DNA of 64,000 nucleotides. Origin: JBQTKD01 sp963703165 (GTDB lineage: Bacteria; Actinomycetota; Actinomycetes; Sporichthyales; Sporichthyaceae). The stretch is taken from contig OY969798.1 of assembly GCA_963703165.1 (NCBI GenBank), forward strand, positions 1,302,001 to 1,366,000. The letters run 5' to 3'. The translations under genes were made by a program, and so were the position numbers. This document shows positions 8,984 to 17,466 of this stretch, one piece after another; the first letter of the stretch is position 1; the number at the start of each line of letters is the position of its first letter. The notes beneath the pieces are model-generated. The model was not told where the DNA came from and ran no database searches. It saw only the letters and a list, made by a program, of their open reading frames with translations.

Positions 8984-10300
8984 ATGCGTGGAGAAGACGG
9001 CAAGCGACCCCTCGCTGAGCCCGGCAATGACCGCAGTGCACTCGCTGAGGAGCTGGACCGGTTGCTGGACGAACGGGATCGACTGGCCATCGAACGTGGC
9101 CTGCTGGCAGATGAGCGCGACAGGCTGGCCGACGCTCGTGACCAGCTCGCGGACCAGGAGCAGCTCGCCCTCGCGAGTGCGGGGGATGCGGAAGCCGTCG
9201 CGCCGCTCCTGGCAACGTTGGCAACTCTCGCCAAGCGCCAGGAGGCGAGCCGCCTGGCGGGCGAACTCGTAGCGGACCGCGACCACGCCCCCGACGAGCG
9301 TGCGGAGTGGGGTGTCGAGAAGCGCGAATTCGTGGCGGATCACGAGGAGCAACAGGCCGCCCACCGTGAACAGTTGGCCGATCACCGTGAGGCTCTGGCC
9401 GACCAGCGCGAGCAGCACCTGCGGGACCTCGCCGCCCTGAGCCCGGCGCCCGACGGATCACCGTTCGCCGGGGCCGACAAGGGCGACACAACCCGGCGCG
9501 TCACCGCCAAGAGTGCTCGAGCAGACGCGGCGCGGGCCCGCACCCGCGCCACCGCGGCGCGGGACGCCGTGGCAGGGGCCGGCGGCGCGCGTTCTCTCGC
9601 CGCGGCATTCCTGGAGATCTCGGCCACGCTGGTCACCTCCGACACCCCCGAGAAGGCCATGGCGGAAGTCGTCCGCCATGCCCAGCAGCTCCTCTCCGGC
9701 GCCGATGCGGTGAGCTTCTCGCGCCAGGCGGATGGGCAGGTCCGGACGGTGGCAGCGTCGAACCCGCTGGCGTTACGGATGGACGAACTGCAGCACGCGG
9801 CCCTCGAGGGGCCATCGGCGGCGGCCCTGGCGGACCTGCACATCGTTCTGGTGGACGACCTGGTCGCGGACGCGCGCTGGCCCACGTTGCGGACCAAGCT
9901 CGCGGCCGAGATCGATCTTGAGGTTCGAAGTGTCCTGGCCACACCGGTGGCGGATCGTCCCGAGGCCGACGAGGCGCTCGGCGCGCTGAACCACTACGGC
10001 GTCGCGGCGGAGGCGTTCGACGACGAGGACGCGCAGACGGCGATCTTGTTGAGTGCGCATCTCGGCGCGCTGCTGGGCCTCGCCACCAGTGCCGCGGTCG
10101 CCCGTGACGAGGTGCAGAACCTGTCGAAGGCGCTCGCCAGTCGCGACATCATCGGGCAGGCCAAGGGCATCCTGATGGAACGCAATCGGCTGACTGCCGA
10201 TCAAGCCTTCGACATCCTGTCCACCGCGTCGCAACGGCTGAACCGCAAGCTGCACCAGATCGCCGACGAGCTCGCGCTGACCGGCCGGATCAAGATCTGA
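8984..10300 (+). CDS. GAF-ANTAR protein with N-terminal coiled coil
   Basis: A ~438-residue protein, probably an RNA-binding antiterminator regulator. Residues ~18-68 and ~128-150 are Arg/Asp/Leu-rich heptads (DERDRLADARDQLADQEQLA) expected to form coiled coils. A GAF-like sensor domain follows at about 205-360 (AFLEISATLVTSDTPEKAM, VSFSRQADGQVRTVAAS). The last ~65 residues are an ANTAR domain (LASRDIIGQAKGILMERNRL, ADQAFDILSTASQRLNRKLH). ANTAR domains bind dual-hexaloop RNAs in leaders. An in-frame TTG at 8927 would add 19 residues; ATG 8984, with GGGG 10 bases upstream, seems better. No cognate leader RNA was recognised nearby. Confidence 0.85.
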   Translation: MRGEDGKRPLAEPGNDRSALAEELDRLLDERDRLAIERGLLADERDRLADARDQLADQEQLALASAGDAEAVAPLLATLATLAKRQEASRLAGELVADRDHAPDERAEWGVEKREFVADHEEQQAAHREQLADHREALADQREQHLRDLAALSPAPDGSPFAGADKGDTTRRVTAKSARADAARARTRATAARDAVAGAGGARSLAAAFLEISATLVTSDTPEKAMAEVVRHAQQLLSGADAVSFSRQADGQVRTVAASNPLALRMDELQHAALEGPSAAALADLHIVLVDDLVADARWPTLRTKLAAEIDLEVRSVLATPVADRPEADEALGALNHYGVAAEAFDDEDAQTAILLSAHLGALLGLATSAAVARDEVQNLSKALASRDIIGQAKGILMERNRLTADQAFDILSTASQRLNRKLHQIADELALTGRIKI

Positions 10301-10310
10301 CGGGGCAGCT

Positions 10311-11243
10311 TCACAACTCCGGGGCGAGGTCGACGAGCAGCGCGTTGGTCCGCGCCAGCGAGGCCGCCTGGTCGGGTCCCACTGCGTAGGGCACTGCCCA
10401 CAGCTCTGTCGCGCCGGCGTCGCGCAGGGCCGACAACCGCGCGCGGACAACGCTTTCCGGCCCGTAGACGGCGAGGTCGCCGACGCCGTCGACGCCCTCC
10501 CGATCGAACTGCTGCCGGTAGTTGACCAGGCCGTTGTAGCGGGCGAAGGTCTCCTCGACGGCGGCCCGGCCTTCCTCGACGGAGTCGCAGACCGCGATCG
10601 GCAGACCCGCCACGACCCGCGGCGCGGGGCGGCCGGCGTCGGCCGCGGCCTTGGACAGGTGCGGCACGATGTGCTCGGCCAGACCACGAGGACCGGCCAA
10701 CCAGGTCACGGTCCCGTCGGCGTACTCACCGGCCGCAGCGAGCATGCGCGGCCCGAGCGCTCCCACGATGATCGACGGCGGCGTCGCGCCGACGACGTTG
10801 AACGAGGTCTCCACCTGGAAGTACGTGCCCTGGTGGGTGACCTTTCCCGTGCGCAGCAAGGTGCAGAGCACCTGCAGGTACTCCCGCATGAACTCGGCCG
10901 GGTGGTCGTAGTCCAGGCCGAGGGCCTCGATGACCGGGCGGTGCGAGACCCCCACGCCCAGGGTGAACCGGCCGCCGAGCAGGGACGCGACGGTCGCGGC
11001 CTCGGTCGCCAAGGCGGCCGGGTGACGCGGGTGGATCGGAACGATCCCGACGCCAAGATCGATCGTCGAGGTCGCCACCCCGGCGGCGGCAAGCACCGCG
11101 AGCCCGTCGGTCCCCCGGGCGAAGTGTGTGGTCCAGGCCGCAGGGAAGCCTGCCGCCTCGGCCGCCTGGGCCTGCTCCACGACGGTCGCCGGAGCGACGG
11201 GGCTGGACAGGACGTCTCCACCGAGGTTCACCGAGATACGCAT
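10311..11243 (-). CDS. LLM-class (probably F420-dependent) oxidoreductase
   Basis: A 310-residue luciferase-like monooxygenase-fold TIM barrel (MRISVNLGGDVLSSPV, TIDLGVGIVPIHPRHPAALA, GGRFTLGVGVSHRPVIE, PPSIIVGALGPRMLAAAGEYADG). The sequence resembles actinobacterial F420-dependent LLM oxidoreductases acting on alcohols, aldehydes or xenobiotics. ATG 11243 was preferred over an ATG 36 bases upstream because AAAGGA sits 7 bases before it and the barrel starts immediately. It lies 32 bases downstream of the cell-wall enzyme gene and may share its transcript. Convergent with the GAF-ANTAR gene, 10 bases between stops. The substrate is unknown. Confidence 0.88.
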   Translation of the reverse strand: MRISVNLGGDVLSSPVAPATVVEQAQAAEAAGFPAAWTTHFARGTDGLAVLAAAGVATSTIDLGVGIVPIHPRHPAALATEAATVASLLGGRFTLGVGVSHRPVIEALGLDYDHPAEFMREYLQVLCTLLRTGKVTHQGTYFQVETSFNVVGATPPSIIVGALGPRMLAAAGEYADGTVTWLAGPRGLAEHIVPHLSKAAADAGRPAPRVVAGLPIAVCDSVEEGRAAVEETFARYNGLVNYRQQFDREGVDGVGDLAVYGPESVVRARLSALRDAGATELWAVPYAVGPDQAASLARTNALLVDLAPEL

Positions 11244-11275
11244 CCAGTCATCCTTTATGCGAGCTTGCATAGAAG

Positions 11276-12241
11276 TCAAGGCACGTCGAGGTGGACATGG
11301 TCACGGTGCATCAGCGTCGCGTTCGAAGTGTTCCCGTTCGGCGGCGTGTACTCCCGCCAACCCTGACCGGAGCGACGCGCGGTCCAGATCTTGCCGTCGT
11401 AGATGACGGTGGCCAGGTCCAGCCGGTCCGCATTGGCGACCAGCCACTGCGCGCTCGCCCAACCCATGCGCCGGTTCGTCTCGTTCGCCGGTCGGTAGAA
11501 GAGGTCCACGGCCCGGCCGGTGTAGTGCGCGGAACCCTCCATGTGCCCGGCCGAGACGCCGTCGGGGTCGAAGCCGCCGGCGGACTGGTTGCCGAACGCC
11601 GACTCGGCGGCAGCCAGCGCGGCCGCAGCGCGCGGGGTCAGGCCCTTGCTGCCCGCGACCTCCCGTTCGGGGGACCCTCCACGCAGGCTGCAGGTGAAGG
11701 CGGCCTGCGAATAGCCCATGAGCGCCGAGGCGAGGACCCGAGCACGCGACTCGTGCTTGCGATAGCCGTTCGGGTGGCCGCTGCGCTGCACCCGTTGGGC
11801 GACGTCGTTGATGTCCCCGGTCCGGTAGTCGTCGATCTTGATCAGAGCGTCGTAGAACTTGTTCGCCGCGTACACCGGGTCCTGCACCTGCGCCTGCGTC
11901 CCCCAGCCCTGCGACGGGCGTTGCTGGAACAGGCCGAGGGAGTCCCGGTCCCCGTAGTCGAGGTTGCGCAGCCCCGACTCCTGGAACGCCGTCGCCAGCG
12001 CGATGGTCGCCGCCCGCGCAGGCAGACCGCGCCGGGCCGCCACCGCAGCGATCGTCGAGGCGTGCTCGGCCTGCTCCAGGCTGATCCGCGTCTCCGTGTC
12101 GTTCGCCTTGGCCACGCAGGCCTCGCGGATGACCAGGCGATCCCCGGCCAGCCGGATGACCACCGCCGCCAGCGCAGCCACGACGACGACGGTCACGGTG
12201 ATGCTCATCAGGACCCGGGCCGAACGAGGTGTCGAGGTCAC
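11276..12241 (-). CDS. membrane-anchored lysozyme-like/M15-like cell-wall enzyme
   Basis: A 321-residue secreted or membrane-anchored protein. A single transmembrane segment (residues ~11-31, MSITVTVVVVAALAAVVIRL) is followed by a transglycosylase-like domain (~60-185) with a candidate catalytic Glu88 in LATAFQESGLRNL and SLGLFQQRPSQGWG. The C-terminal domain (~200-321) carries an M15/DD-peptidase-like metal pattern: H239 and D246 in SAHYTGRAVDLF, then HRDHVHLDVP. It probably acts on peptidoglycan outside the membrane. GTG 12241 places the basic stretch before the membrane helix; ATG 12208 is the alternative. The combination of glycan- and peptide-acting domains is inferred from motifs. Confidence 0.72.
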   Translation of the reverse strand: MTSTPRSARVLMSITVTVVVVAALAAVVIRLAGDRLVIREACVAKANDTETRISLEQAEHASTIAAVAARRGLPARAATIALATAFQESGLRNLDYGDRDSLGLFQQRPSQGWGTQAQVQDPVYAANKFYDALIKIDDYRTGDINDVAQRVQRSGHPNGYRKHESRARVLASALMGYSQAAFTCSLRGGSPEREVAGSKGLTPRAAAALAAAESAFGNQSAGGFDPDGVSAGHMEGSAHYTGRAVDLFYRPANETNRRMGWASAQWLVANADRLDLATVIYDGKIWTARRSGQGWREYTPPNGNTSNATLMHRDHVHLDVP

Positions 12242-12317
12242 GTGACCCCGGGGCGGCGCATCGGCATGTCCAGAGAACGTACTAGCGCCGCGGTTCGTGC
12301 CGGGCCGGCCTTCGCGC

Positions 12318-13208
12318 TCAGGCGCGTCGGCTGCGCCGCGCGGTGCGCACCGGTGCCGGTCCGGTCGCGCTGCGCTTGAGCAGCGCCGCGGACGCGCCAT
12401 GATCGGCGCGCAGCCGGGACAGCACCGGGTCGGAGGTCCAGAACGACTCGAAGTCGTCGGGGGCGAAACGTTCGGCGATGAGATGCATCGCGATGTCGTG
12501 GCGCACGTACTCGACGGCGACGAGCACGACCGCGGGGTCGTCGGTGTACATGCCCCAGGCGTCGGAGTTCACGACGCCGCCGATCACGGCCTGCTCCCGG
12601 TCTCCGGAGACCACCAGGAGTCGACAGCCCAGGTTCTCCAGGACGACCTCGGGCGGGGAAAACCGATGCGTGGTCGTGTTGCCGACCGGATCGGGGTCCT
12701 CTCCGAAGGACACGACGGACACCTCGACGCCGGAATCGATCGCCCGGCGCGCACTCGCCTTCAGCGGTTCGATCTCCGCCGGGAAGCCGGACAGGAACAC
12801 GTCGGTACGGGCCGCGGCGATGACGTCCTCGGCACGCTCCAGGAGCGAGACGCGGTCGGTGAGGCTGTGGATCAGCCGGACCTGCGTCGGTGCCGCGATC
12901 TCCGGCAATGCGTTGCGCAACGTGTCGATGGAGTGGTCGAACTCGCGGCGCAGCCGATCCAACAGAGCCGTCGGCGGGAGGGCGATGTACCCGATGCTGT
13001 CCTCACCGACGCGCACCTCGTAGGCGGCGCCGCGGCCGACGAGCTTCGCGAGCGTCTCGTAGACGGTGCTGCGCGGAACACCGCAGCGCTTCGCGACCTC
13101 GTAGCCGTTCAGCGGCTCACCGGCAGCGACCAGCGCCACGTAGGCGCGGGCCTCGTAGCCCGACATGCCCAGGTGCTGAAGTTCCTCGATCACGCTCTGC
13201 TGCGACAC
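12318..13208 (-). CDS. TrmB-like transcriptional regulator
   Basis: A 296-residue regulator with an N-terminal TrmB winged helix (LQHLGMSGYEARAYVALVAA, NGYEVAKRCGVPRSTVYETL). A coiled linker (TALLDRLRREFDHSIDTLRN) follows, then a C-terminal effector domain (TDVFLSGFPAEIEPLKASAR, GCRLLVVSGDREQAVIGG) of the phospholipase-D-like fold seen in TrmB proteins. In archaea TrmB senses sugars; the actinobacterial ligand is unknown. The final ~25 residues are basic. It lies 16 bases downstream of the SDR gene at 13225-13986 in the same orientation, so the two are probably co-transcribed. Confidence 0.85.
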   Translation of the reverse strand: MSQQSVIEELQHLGMSGYEARAYVALVAAGEPLNGYEVAKRCGVPRSTVYETLAKLVGRGAAYEVRVGEDSIGYIALPPTALLDRLRREFDHSIDTLRNALPEIAAPTQVRLIHSLTDRVSLLERAEDVIAAARTDVFLSGFPAEIEPLKASARRAIDSGVEVSVVSFGEDPDPVGNTTTHRFSPPEVVLENLGCRLLVVSGDREQAVIGGVVNSDAWGMYTDDPAVVLVAVEYVRHDIAMHLIAERFAPDDFESFWTSDPVLSRLRADHGASAALLKRSATGPAPVRTARRSRRA

Positions 13209-13224
13209 GCGAGCATCCTTGCAC

Positions 13225-13986
13225 TTACGAGCGTTCGAGCCCCTTGGGACGCGGCAGGTTGGACAGGGTGCTCTTGGTGAGGCCGCCGTCGACGGTCAGT
13301 ACCTGACCGGTGATGTAGGAAGCCTTCTCCGACGCGAGGAACAGCACGGTGTCCGCGACATCCTCCGCCGAACCCAACCGGCCGAGGGGAACCGCGGCCT
13401 CGCGGACCCGTCGAACCTCCGGGTCGGCGTAGATGGCGTCGGACATGCCGGCGTCGATCAGGCCGGGCGCGACGCAGTTGACGCGGATCCCGAGCGGGGC
13501 CCACTCCATCGCCTGGTGCTCGGACAGTCGGATGACGCCCGCCTTGGAGGCGGAGTAGCTACCCGCGTGCGGGGCGACGGCGACACCGTTGATCGACGCG
13601 AGGTTGATGATCGCGCCGCCGACGCCGGCCATCCGCCGAGCGATGGTGCGACCTACGAGGAACGTGCCGGTGAGATTGACCCGCAGGGCCTGCTCCCAAT
13701 CGGCGAGGGAGACGTCGAGCAGTGAGCCGAAGCGGACGAGGCCCGCGCTGTTCACCAACAGTCCCGGCGCCGTCGGCAGTGCGGCAGTGGCGGCCAGCAC
13801 AGAGTCCTCGTCGGTGACGTCGACCTCGCGGGCGACGCATTCCCCACCGAGTTCGGCGGCCAACTGCTCGACACCGGCGAGGTTCTGATCCCAGGCCGCC
13901 ACGCAGTACCCGGCCTTCGCCGCGGCGCGGGCGATGACGGCGCCGATGCCATTGGCAGCACCGGTGACCACGGCCCATTCGTTCAC
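13225..13986 (-). CDS. short-chain dehydrogenase/reductase (SDR)
   Basis: A ~253-residue classical SDR: cofactor motif TGAANGIG, NSAG, active-site serine in NLASINGVAV, catalytic YSASK, and the C-terminal ITGQVLTVDGGLT. It oxidises or reduces an alcohol/ketone with NAD(P)(H). GTG 13986 (or GTG 13989) was chosen because AGGAGG lies directly upstream; an ATG at 14022 would add residues not typical of the family. It is divergent from the ferredoxin and the second SDR at 14091-15063, with a CGCTAG/CTAGCG dyad between, and is probably co-transcribed with the TrmB-like gene. Confidence 0.9.
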   Translation of the reverse strand: MNEWAVVTGAANGIGAVIARAAAKAGYCVAAWDQNLAGVEQLAAELGGECVAREVDVTDEDSVLAATAALPTAPGLLVNSAGLVRFGSLLDVSLADWEQALRVNLTGTFLVGRTIARRMAGVGGAIINLASINGVAVAPHAGSYSASKAGVIRLSEHQAMEWAPLGIRVNCVAPGLIDAGMSDAIYADPEVRRVREAAVPLGRLGSAEDVADTVLFLASEKASYITGQVLTVDGGLTKSTLSNLPRPKGLERS

Positions 13987-14036
13987 CACGGACTCCTCCT
14001 GCCGTTCCACGTTCGTCGACACTTCCTCGGAAGCGG

Positions 14037-14052
14037 CGCTAGCATTCTAGCG
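14037..14052. promoter_or_regulatory. inverted repeat CGCTAG-N4-CTAGCG in a divergent promoter region
   Basis: Two exact 6-base half-sites lie in inverted orientation between the SDR (start 13986) and the ferredoxin (start 14091). On the minus strand TAGAAT within it could be a -10 box. It is a candidate operator for a local regulator such as the TrmB-like protein (inference). The same half-sites recur, with different spacing, at 20403-20415 before the LEH-like gene. Confidence 0.5.
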
Positions 14053-14090
14053 ACTATTCGGTTTCCGCTGCGTTTCGTTCAGGAGGCGCG

Positions 14091-14309
14091 ATGACTCTCC
14101 GCATCACCGTCGACGCCGATTACTGCATGAGTTCTGCGATGTGCGTCTACAACGCCCCGCAACTGATGCGGTTCGATGACGACGAGATCGCGCAGGTGAT
14201 CCCCGGCGCGGTGCCGGCGTCGAAGGACGCCGCACTCGCCCTGGCCCGCAACTGTCCGTCCGGCGCGCTGCACGTGTTCTCCGACGACGAGGAGATCGAC
14301 CCGTGGTGA
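14091..14309 (+). CDS. [3Fe-4S] ferredoxin, P450-type
   Basis: A 72-residue ferredoxin with three cluster cysteines, C12, C18 and C55 (DYCMSSAMCVYNAP and NCPSGALHVF). The spacing C-x5-C ... C-P, with no fourth cysteine, marks the single [3Fe-4S] ferredoxins that pass electrons to actinobacterial P450s. An AGGAGG site precedes the ATG. It is the first gene of a two-gene unit with the SDR at 14317. No P450 or ferredoxin reductase is adjacent, so it may serve the P450s at 21.1-23.5 kb or 61 kb (inference). Confidence 0.93.
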   Translation: MTLRITVDADYCMSSAMCVYNAPQLMRFDDDEIAQVIPGAVPASKDAALALARNCPSGALHVFSDDEEIDPW

Positions 14310-14316
14310 TCGGCTG

Positions 14317-15063
14317 ATGGATCTGGCACTTCGCGGGCGCCGTGCCGCGGTCGCCGCCGGCACCGCCGGACTCGGTTTCGCCTGCGCACAGGCCCTGATC
14401 GCCGAGGGCGCCGAGGTCGTCATCTGCGGCTCCGACGCCGGCCGGGCGGAGGCCGCCGCAGAGCGCCTGGGCTCCGGCGCGCGGTGCAGCGTGCACGACC
14501 TCACGGTCCCGAGCGAAGCCGGCGCTTTCGTCGACCATGCCGCGGAAACCCTTGGTGGGTTGGACATTCTCGTCGTCAACGGTCCCGGTCCCGCCCCGGG
14601 AACGGCCTTGCGGACCCCCGCCGAGGCCTACCCCGCGGCACTCGAACGCAGCCTGCTGTCCGTGGTCCACATGTGCCTCGCGGCAGTCCCGCACATGCAG
14701 GCCGGTGGTTGGGGACGCATCGTCGCGATCACCTCGCTCGGCGTCCGCCAGCCCTATCCGCATCTCGTGCTGTCCAACACCGCACGCTCCGGCGCGACAG
14801 CGTTCCTGCGCACCCTGGCCGGCGAGGTCGCCGCCGGCGGGATCACCGTCAACTCGGTCCAGCCGGGCATGCACGCGACGGACCGCATGCGGCAGGTCTA
14901 CGGGGACGGGATGGCGAAAGCACTTGAGGGCGTGCCCGCCGGACGGCTCGGCGAACCCGAGGAGTTCGGTGCGATCGTCACGTTCCTCTGCTCGCGGCAG
15001 GCCGCATTCCTTACCGGGGCGGCGATCCCGATCGACGGTGGCGCCTACCGCGCACTGCAGTGA
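14317..15063 (+). CDS. atypical SDR lacking the catalytic Tyr/Lys pair
   Basis: A 248-residue Rossmann protein of the SDR superfamily (AAVAAGTAGLGFACAQALIA, VVNGPGP, GITVNSVQPGMHATDRM, AFLTGAAIPIDGGAY). Where classical SDRs have YxxxK, this one reads LSNTARSGA: Asn replaces Tyr and Arg replaces Lys, after SLGVRQP. The NAD motif is also relaxed (AGTAGLG). A subset of FabG-like SDRs has this S-N-x-x-R arrangement and its activity is poorly known. It follows the ferredoxin gene after 7 bases, so the two are co-transcribed. It is convergent with the amidohydrolase at 15069. Confidence 0.88.
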   Translation: MDLALRGRRAAVAAGTAGLGFACAQALIAEGAEVVICGSDAGRAEAAAERLGSGARCSVHDLTVPSEAGAFVDHAAETLGGLDILVVNGPGPAPGTALRTPAEAYPAALERSLLSVVHMCLAAVPHMQAGGWGRIVAITSLGVRQPYPHLVLSNTARSGATAFLRTLAGEVAAGGITVNSVQPGMHATDRMRQVYGDGMAKALEGVPAGRLGEPEEFGAIVTFLCSRQAAFLTGAAIPIDGGAYRALQ

Positions 15064-15068
15064 AAGCT

Positions 15069-16076
15069 TCACTCCGTACCCCGCAGGCGTAGCAGGCGCG
15101 CGGCGTTCCCCGCCAGCGAGGTTCCCAGGTCACCCAGGCCCTCGACGGCGCTGGTGTCCCACCCGGCGAAGTTGGTGCCGAACACCAGCCGTTCCGTGCC
15201 GACCTGACGCACCAACAGGTCCAGCGATCTCGGGTCGTGAACGTGCGTGTCGAACCAGATGCGGCGGTAGTAGTGCGCGAAGCCCTTCTCCCGCAGCGTC
15301 TGATTCGCCCACGGCCGGATCTGCAGCGCGCGTTCGAATCGCCCGGCCAGGAACGGCATTGCTCCGCCGCCGTGGCTGAGGCAGACGTCGAGGTCAGGGT
15401 GGCGTTCGAGCACTCCGCCGAACACCAGCGCCGCGACCGCGAGAGTCTCGTCGCGGGCGAAGCCCATCAACAGGTCGAGATCGAAGCGACGCAACCGTGG
15501 ATCGTCCGGCGGGCCGTCCAGGCCGAGTGGCGTCGGGTGCAGGAACAGCGGGACGTCGAGGTCGACGAGGGCTTCGTAGAGCGGGTCGAGCGCGGGGTCG
15601 TCGAGGGTACGCCCGCCCGGGTCGGTGTCGATGTAGACAGCGACCATGCCGAGGTCGCGCACCGCTCGGCGGGCTTCAGCGATCGATGCGTCCACGTCCT
15701 GCACGGGGAGCTGCGCCGCGGCGAGCAGCCGGTCGGGGTGCTTCCCGACGAGCACCGCGAGCGCGTCGTTGTGCGAACGCGCGAACGACACTGCGTTCGG
15801 GACATCGAGTCGCCCGAAGTAGGTGAGCGGGTTCGGACAGAGCATCTGCAGATCGATGCCGGCGGCGTCCATGCCGGCCAGGCGCACTTCGACGTCCAGG
15901 AACGGGCTTCCGCAGTACCGGACGCCGCGAAGCACGTAGTCCCCGACGCGGTAGAACGGCGTGCCGTCAGGCTCGGTACCCAGCTCGGGACCGGCCTCCC
16001 CTGCCGCACCGAAGCTGACCTCGAGCACCGCGTGGGCGTGCACGTCCACGACCGGTGCGCGGCCGGATTCAGACAC
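15069..16076 (-). CDS. amidohydrolase-2 family (ACMSD-like) metal hydrolase/decarboxylase
   Basis: A 335-residue TIM-barrel protein related to aminocarboxymuconate-semialdehyde decarboxylase and other amidohydrolase-2 enzymes that decarboxylate or hydrolyse aromatic-derived acids. The metal ligands visible are H13 and H15 (DVHAHAV), H180 (LFLHPTP) and H235 (LSHGGGAMPF). The usual last ligand in FGTDYP is FGTN302 here, followed by D307. It is the last gene of a four-gene operon: its GTG start overlaps the end of the upstream amidohydrolase by 8 bases. The context of a molybdenum hydroxylase suggests a shared ring-degradation or carbonyl pathway (inference). Confidence 0.82.
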   Translation of the reverse strand: MSESGRAPVVDVHAHAVLEVSFGAAGEAGPELGTEPDGTPFYRVGDYVLRGVRYCGSPFLDVEVRLAGMDAAGIDLQMLCPNPLTYFGRLDVPNAVSFARSHNDALAVLVGKHPDRLLAAAQLPVQDVDASIAEARRAVRDLGMVAVYIDTDPGGRTLDDPALDPLYEALVDLDVPLFLHPTPLGLDGPPDDPRLRRFDLDLLMGFARDETLAVAALVFGGVLERHPDLDVCLSHGGGAMPFLAGRFERALQIRPWANQTLREKGFAHYYRRIWFDTHVHDPRSLDLLVRQVGTERLVFGTNFAGWDTSAVEGLGDLGTSLAGNAARLLRLRGTE

Positions 16077-17466
16077 GCGCGAGCCGCTCGAGTTGCTCCT
16101 CGGTCAGCGCCAGACCGCGGGTCAGCGGGCAGGAGGCCAGCATCCGCACCTGATCGGAGGCGCGCATCGTCCGCTCCGGGATCGGGGTGATCAGGTCGAT
16201 CCGCTGCCCGCCCTTGAACACCTCGGCGATGGCGGTCGGGTTCTGCAGGATCCGCACGTCCGCCAGCGGATCGCCGTCGACGACGAGGACGTCGGCCAGG
16301 CGCCCGACCTCGAGCGTGCCGACCTCGCCCTCCATCCGCATCGCGAACGCGCCGTTGCGGGTGGCGGCGACGATCGCGTCCATCGGCGACATGCCCATGT
16401 ACTCGACGAACATCTCGAGCTCGCGGGCGTGCCACTCGCCCACCGGGGTGACCGCGAAGCCGGTCTCCGAGCCGGCCAGGAAGGGGACGCCGAGCGCGTG
16501 CGCCTTGGCCATCTGAGTGGCCGTCACCTCGATCTCGGCCCGGAAGATGTCCAGCAGCTCCGGGGCGGAGCCCAGCTTGTGGCCGTAGTCGGCGAGGTTG
16601 CCGAGCAGGGTGAAGGTGGGGCACAGCGCGGTGCCGGCCTCGAGCACGGCCTCGAGGGCTTCGTCGTCCATGTAGGAGGCGTGGTAGATCAGGTCGACCC
16701 CGGCGCGGGCGGCGTCGCGGGTGCTGTCGGAGTTGCGACAGTGCGCGACGACCTTGGTGTTCAGGTCGTGCGCCGTGTCGCAGACGGTCCGCAGTTCGTC
16801 GAAGTTCCAGACCTTGACCTCCGGGCCCTTCATCGACGGGATCAGGCCCGTCACCATGATCTTGATCCAGTCGACGCCGTACTTGATCTGGCGGCGGATC
16901 TCGTTGACCATCATGTCCCGGTTGTGCACGACGGTCGCGTACCCGGTGCGGCCCTCGTCCTTGATCATGCGTCCCGCGGTGCCGCCGAGCATCGTCATCA
17001 ACGCCTGCCCACCGGCGCGCATCCGGGGACCCTCGACGATGCCGTGGTCGATGGCGTCACGCAGTTCGACGCCGATGTTCCACAGGCAGTCGGCGTCGAG
17101 CACGCTGGTGACCCCGGCGCGGAGCACCTTGCGGGCGTTGTAGGCCGACAGCATCGAGCTGTAGGCCTCGGTGCGGTGGTTGAACAGTTCGTCGTTCCCG
17201 GTGGGCTCGCCGAAGGTCAGGTGCGTGTGCGCGTCGATCAGGCCGGGCATGACCGTGCGGCCGGTGACGTCGATCCGCTCCACGTCGCCGAGTTCCACGG
17301 CCTTCGCGACGGCAGCAGCCCCCAGCCCCGCGATGCGCCCGTCGTGCATGAGCAGCGCCTCGCCCACACGTGGTTCCGCACCGGTGCCGTCCAGGACGGT
17401 CCCACCGGTGAGCAGCGTGGGGCGGGCGCGTGCTCTGTTTGTTGGTGAGCTCGCAAGCTCGCTCAC
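16069..17466 (-). CDS. amidohydrolase (imidazolonepropionase/prolidase-like)
   Basis: A 465-residue amidohydrolase-1 enzyme with the composite beta-sandwich and TIM barrel. Metal-site candidates are H80 and H82 (DAHTHL), K202 (WIKIMVTG, the likely carboxylated Lys), H242 (VVAHC) and H262 (IYHAS). The last position, normally Asp in AGTDxG, is Glu334 in AGSETG. It probably hydrolyses a cyclic amide, lactone or dipeptide-like bond. GTG 17466 lies inside the stop codon of the 2Fe-2S gene (TCGTGA), so the two are translationally coupled. It is the third gene of the IorB-IorA-amidohydrolase-ACMSD-like operon. Confidence 0.85.
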   Translation of the reverse strand: MSELASSPTNRARARPTLLTGGTVLDGTGAEPRVGEALLMHDGRIAGLGAAAVAKAVELGDVERIDVTGRTVMPGLIDAHTHLTFGEPTGNDELFNHRTEAYSSMLSAYNARKVLRAGVTSVLDADCLWNIGVELRDAIDHGIVEGPRMRAGGQALMTMLGGTAGRMIKDEGRTGYATVVHNRDMMVNEIRRQIKYGVDWIKIMVTGLIPSMKGPEVKVWNFDELRTVCDTAHDLNTKVVAHCRNSDSTRDAARAGVDLIYHASYMDDEALEAVLEAGTALCPTFTLLGNLADYGHKLGSAPELLDIFRAEIEVTATQMAKAHALGVPFLAGSETGFAVTPVGEWHARELEMFVEYMGMSPMDAIVAATRNGAFAMRMEGEVGTLEVGRLADVLVVDGDPLADVRILQNPTAIAEVFKGGQRIDLITPIPERTMRASDQVRMLASCPLTRGLALTEEQLERLARV

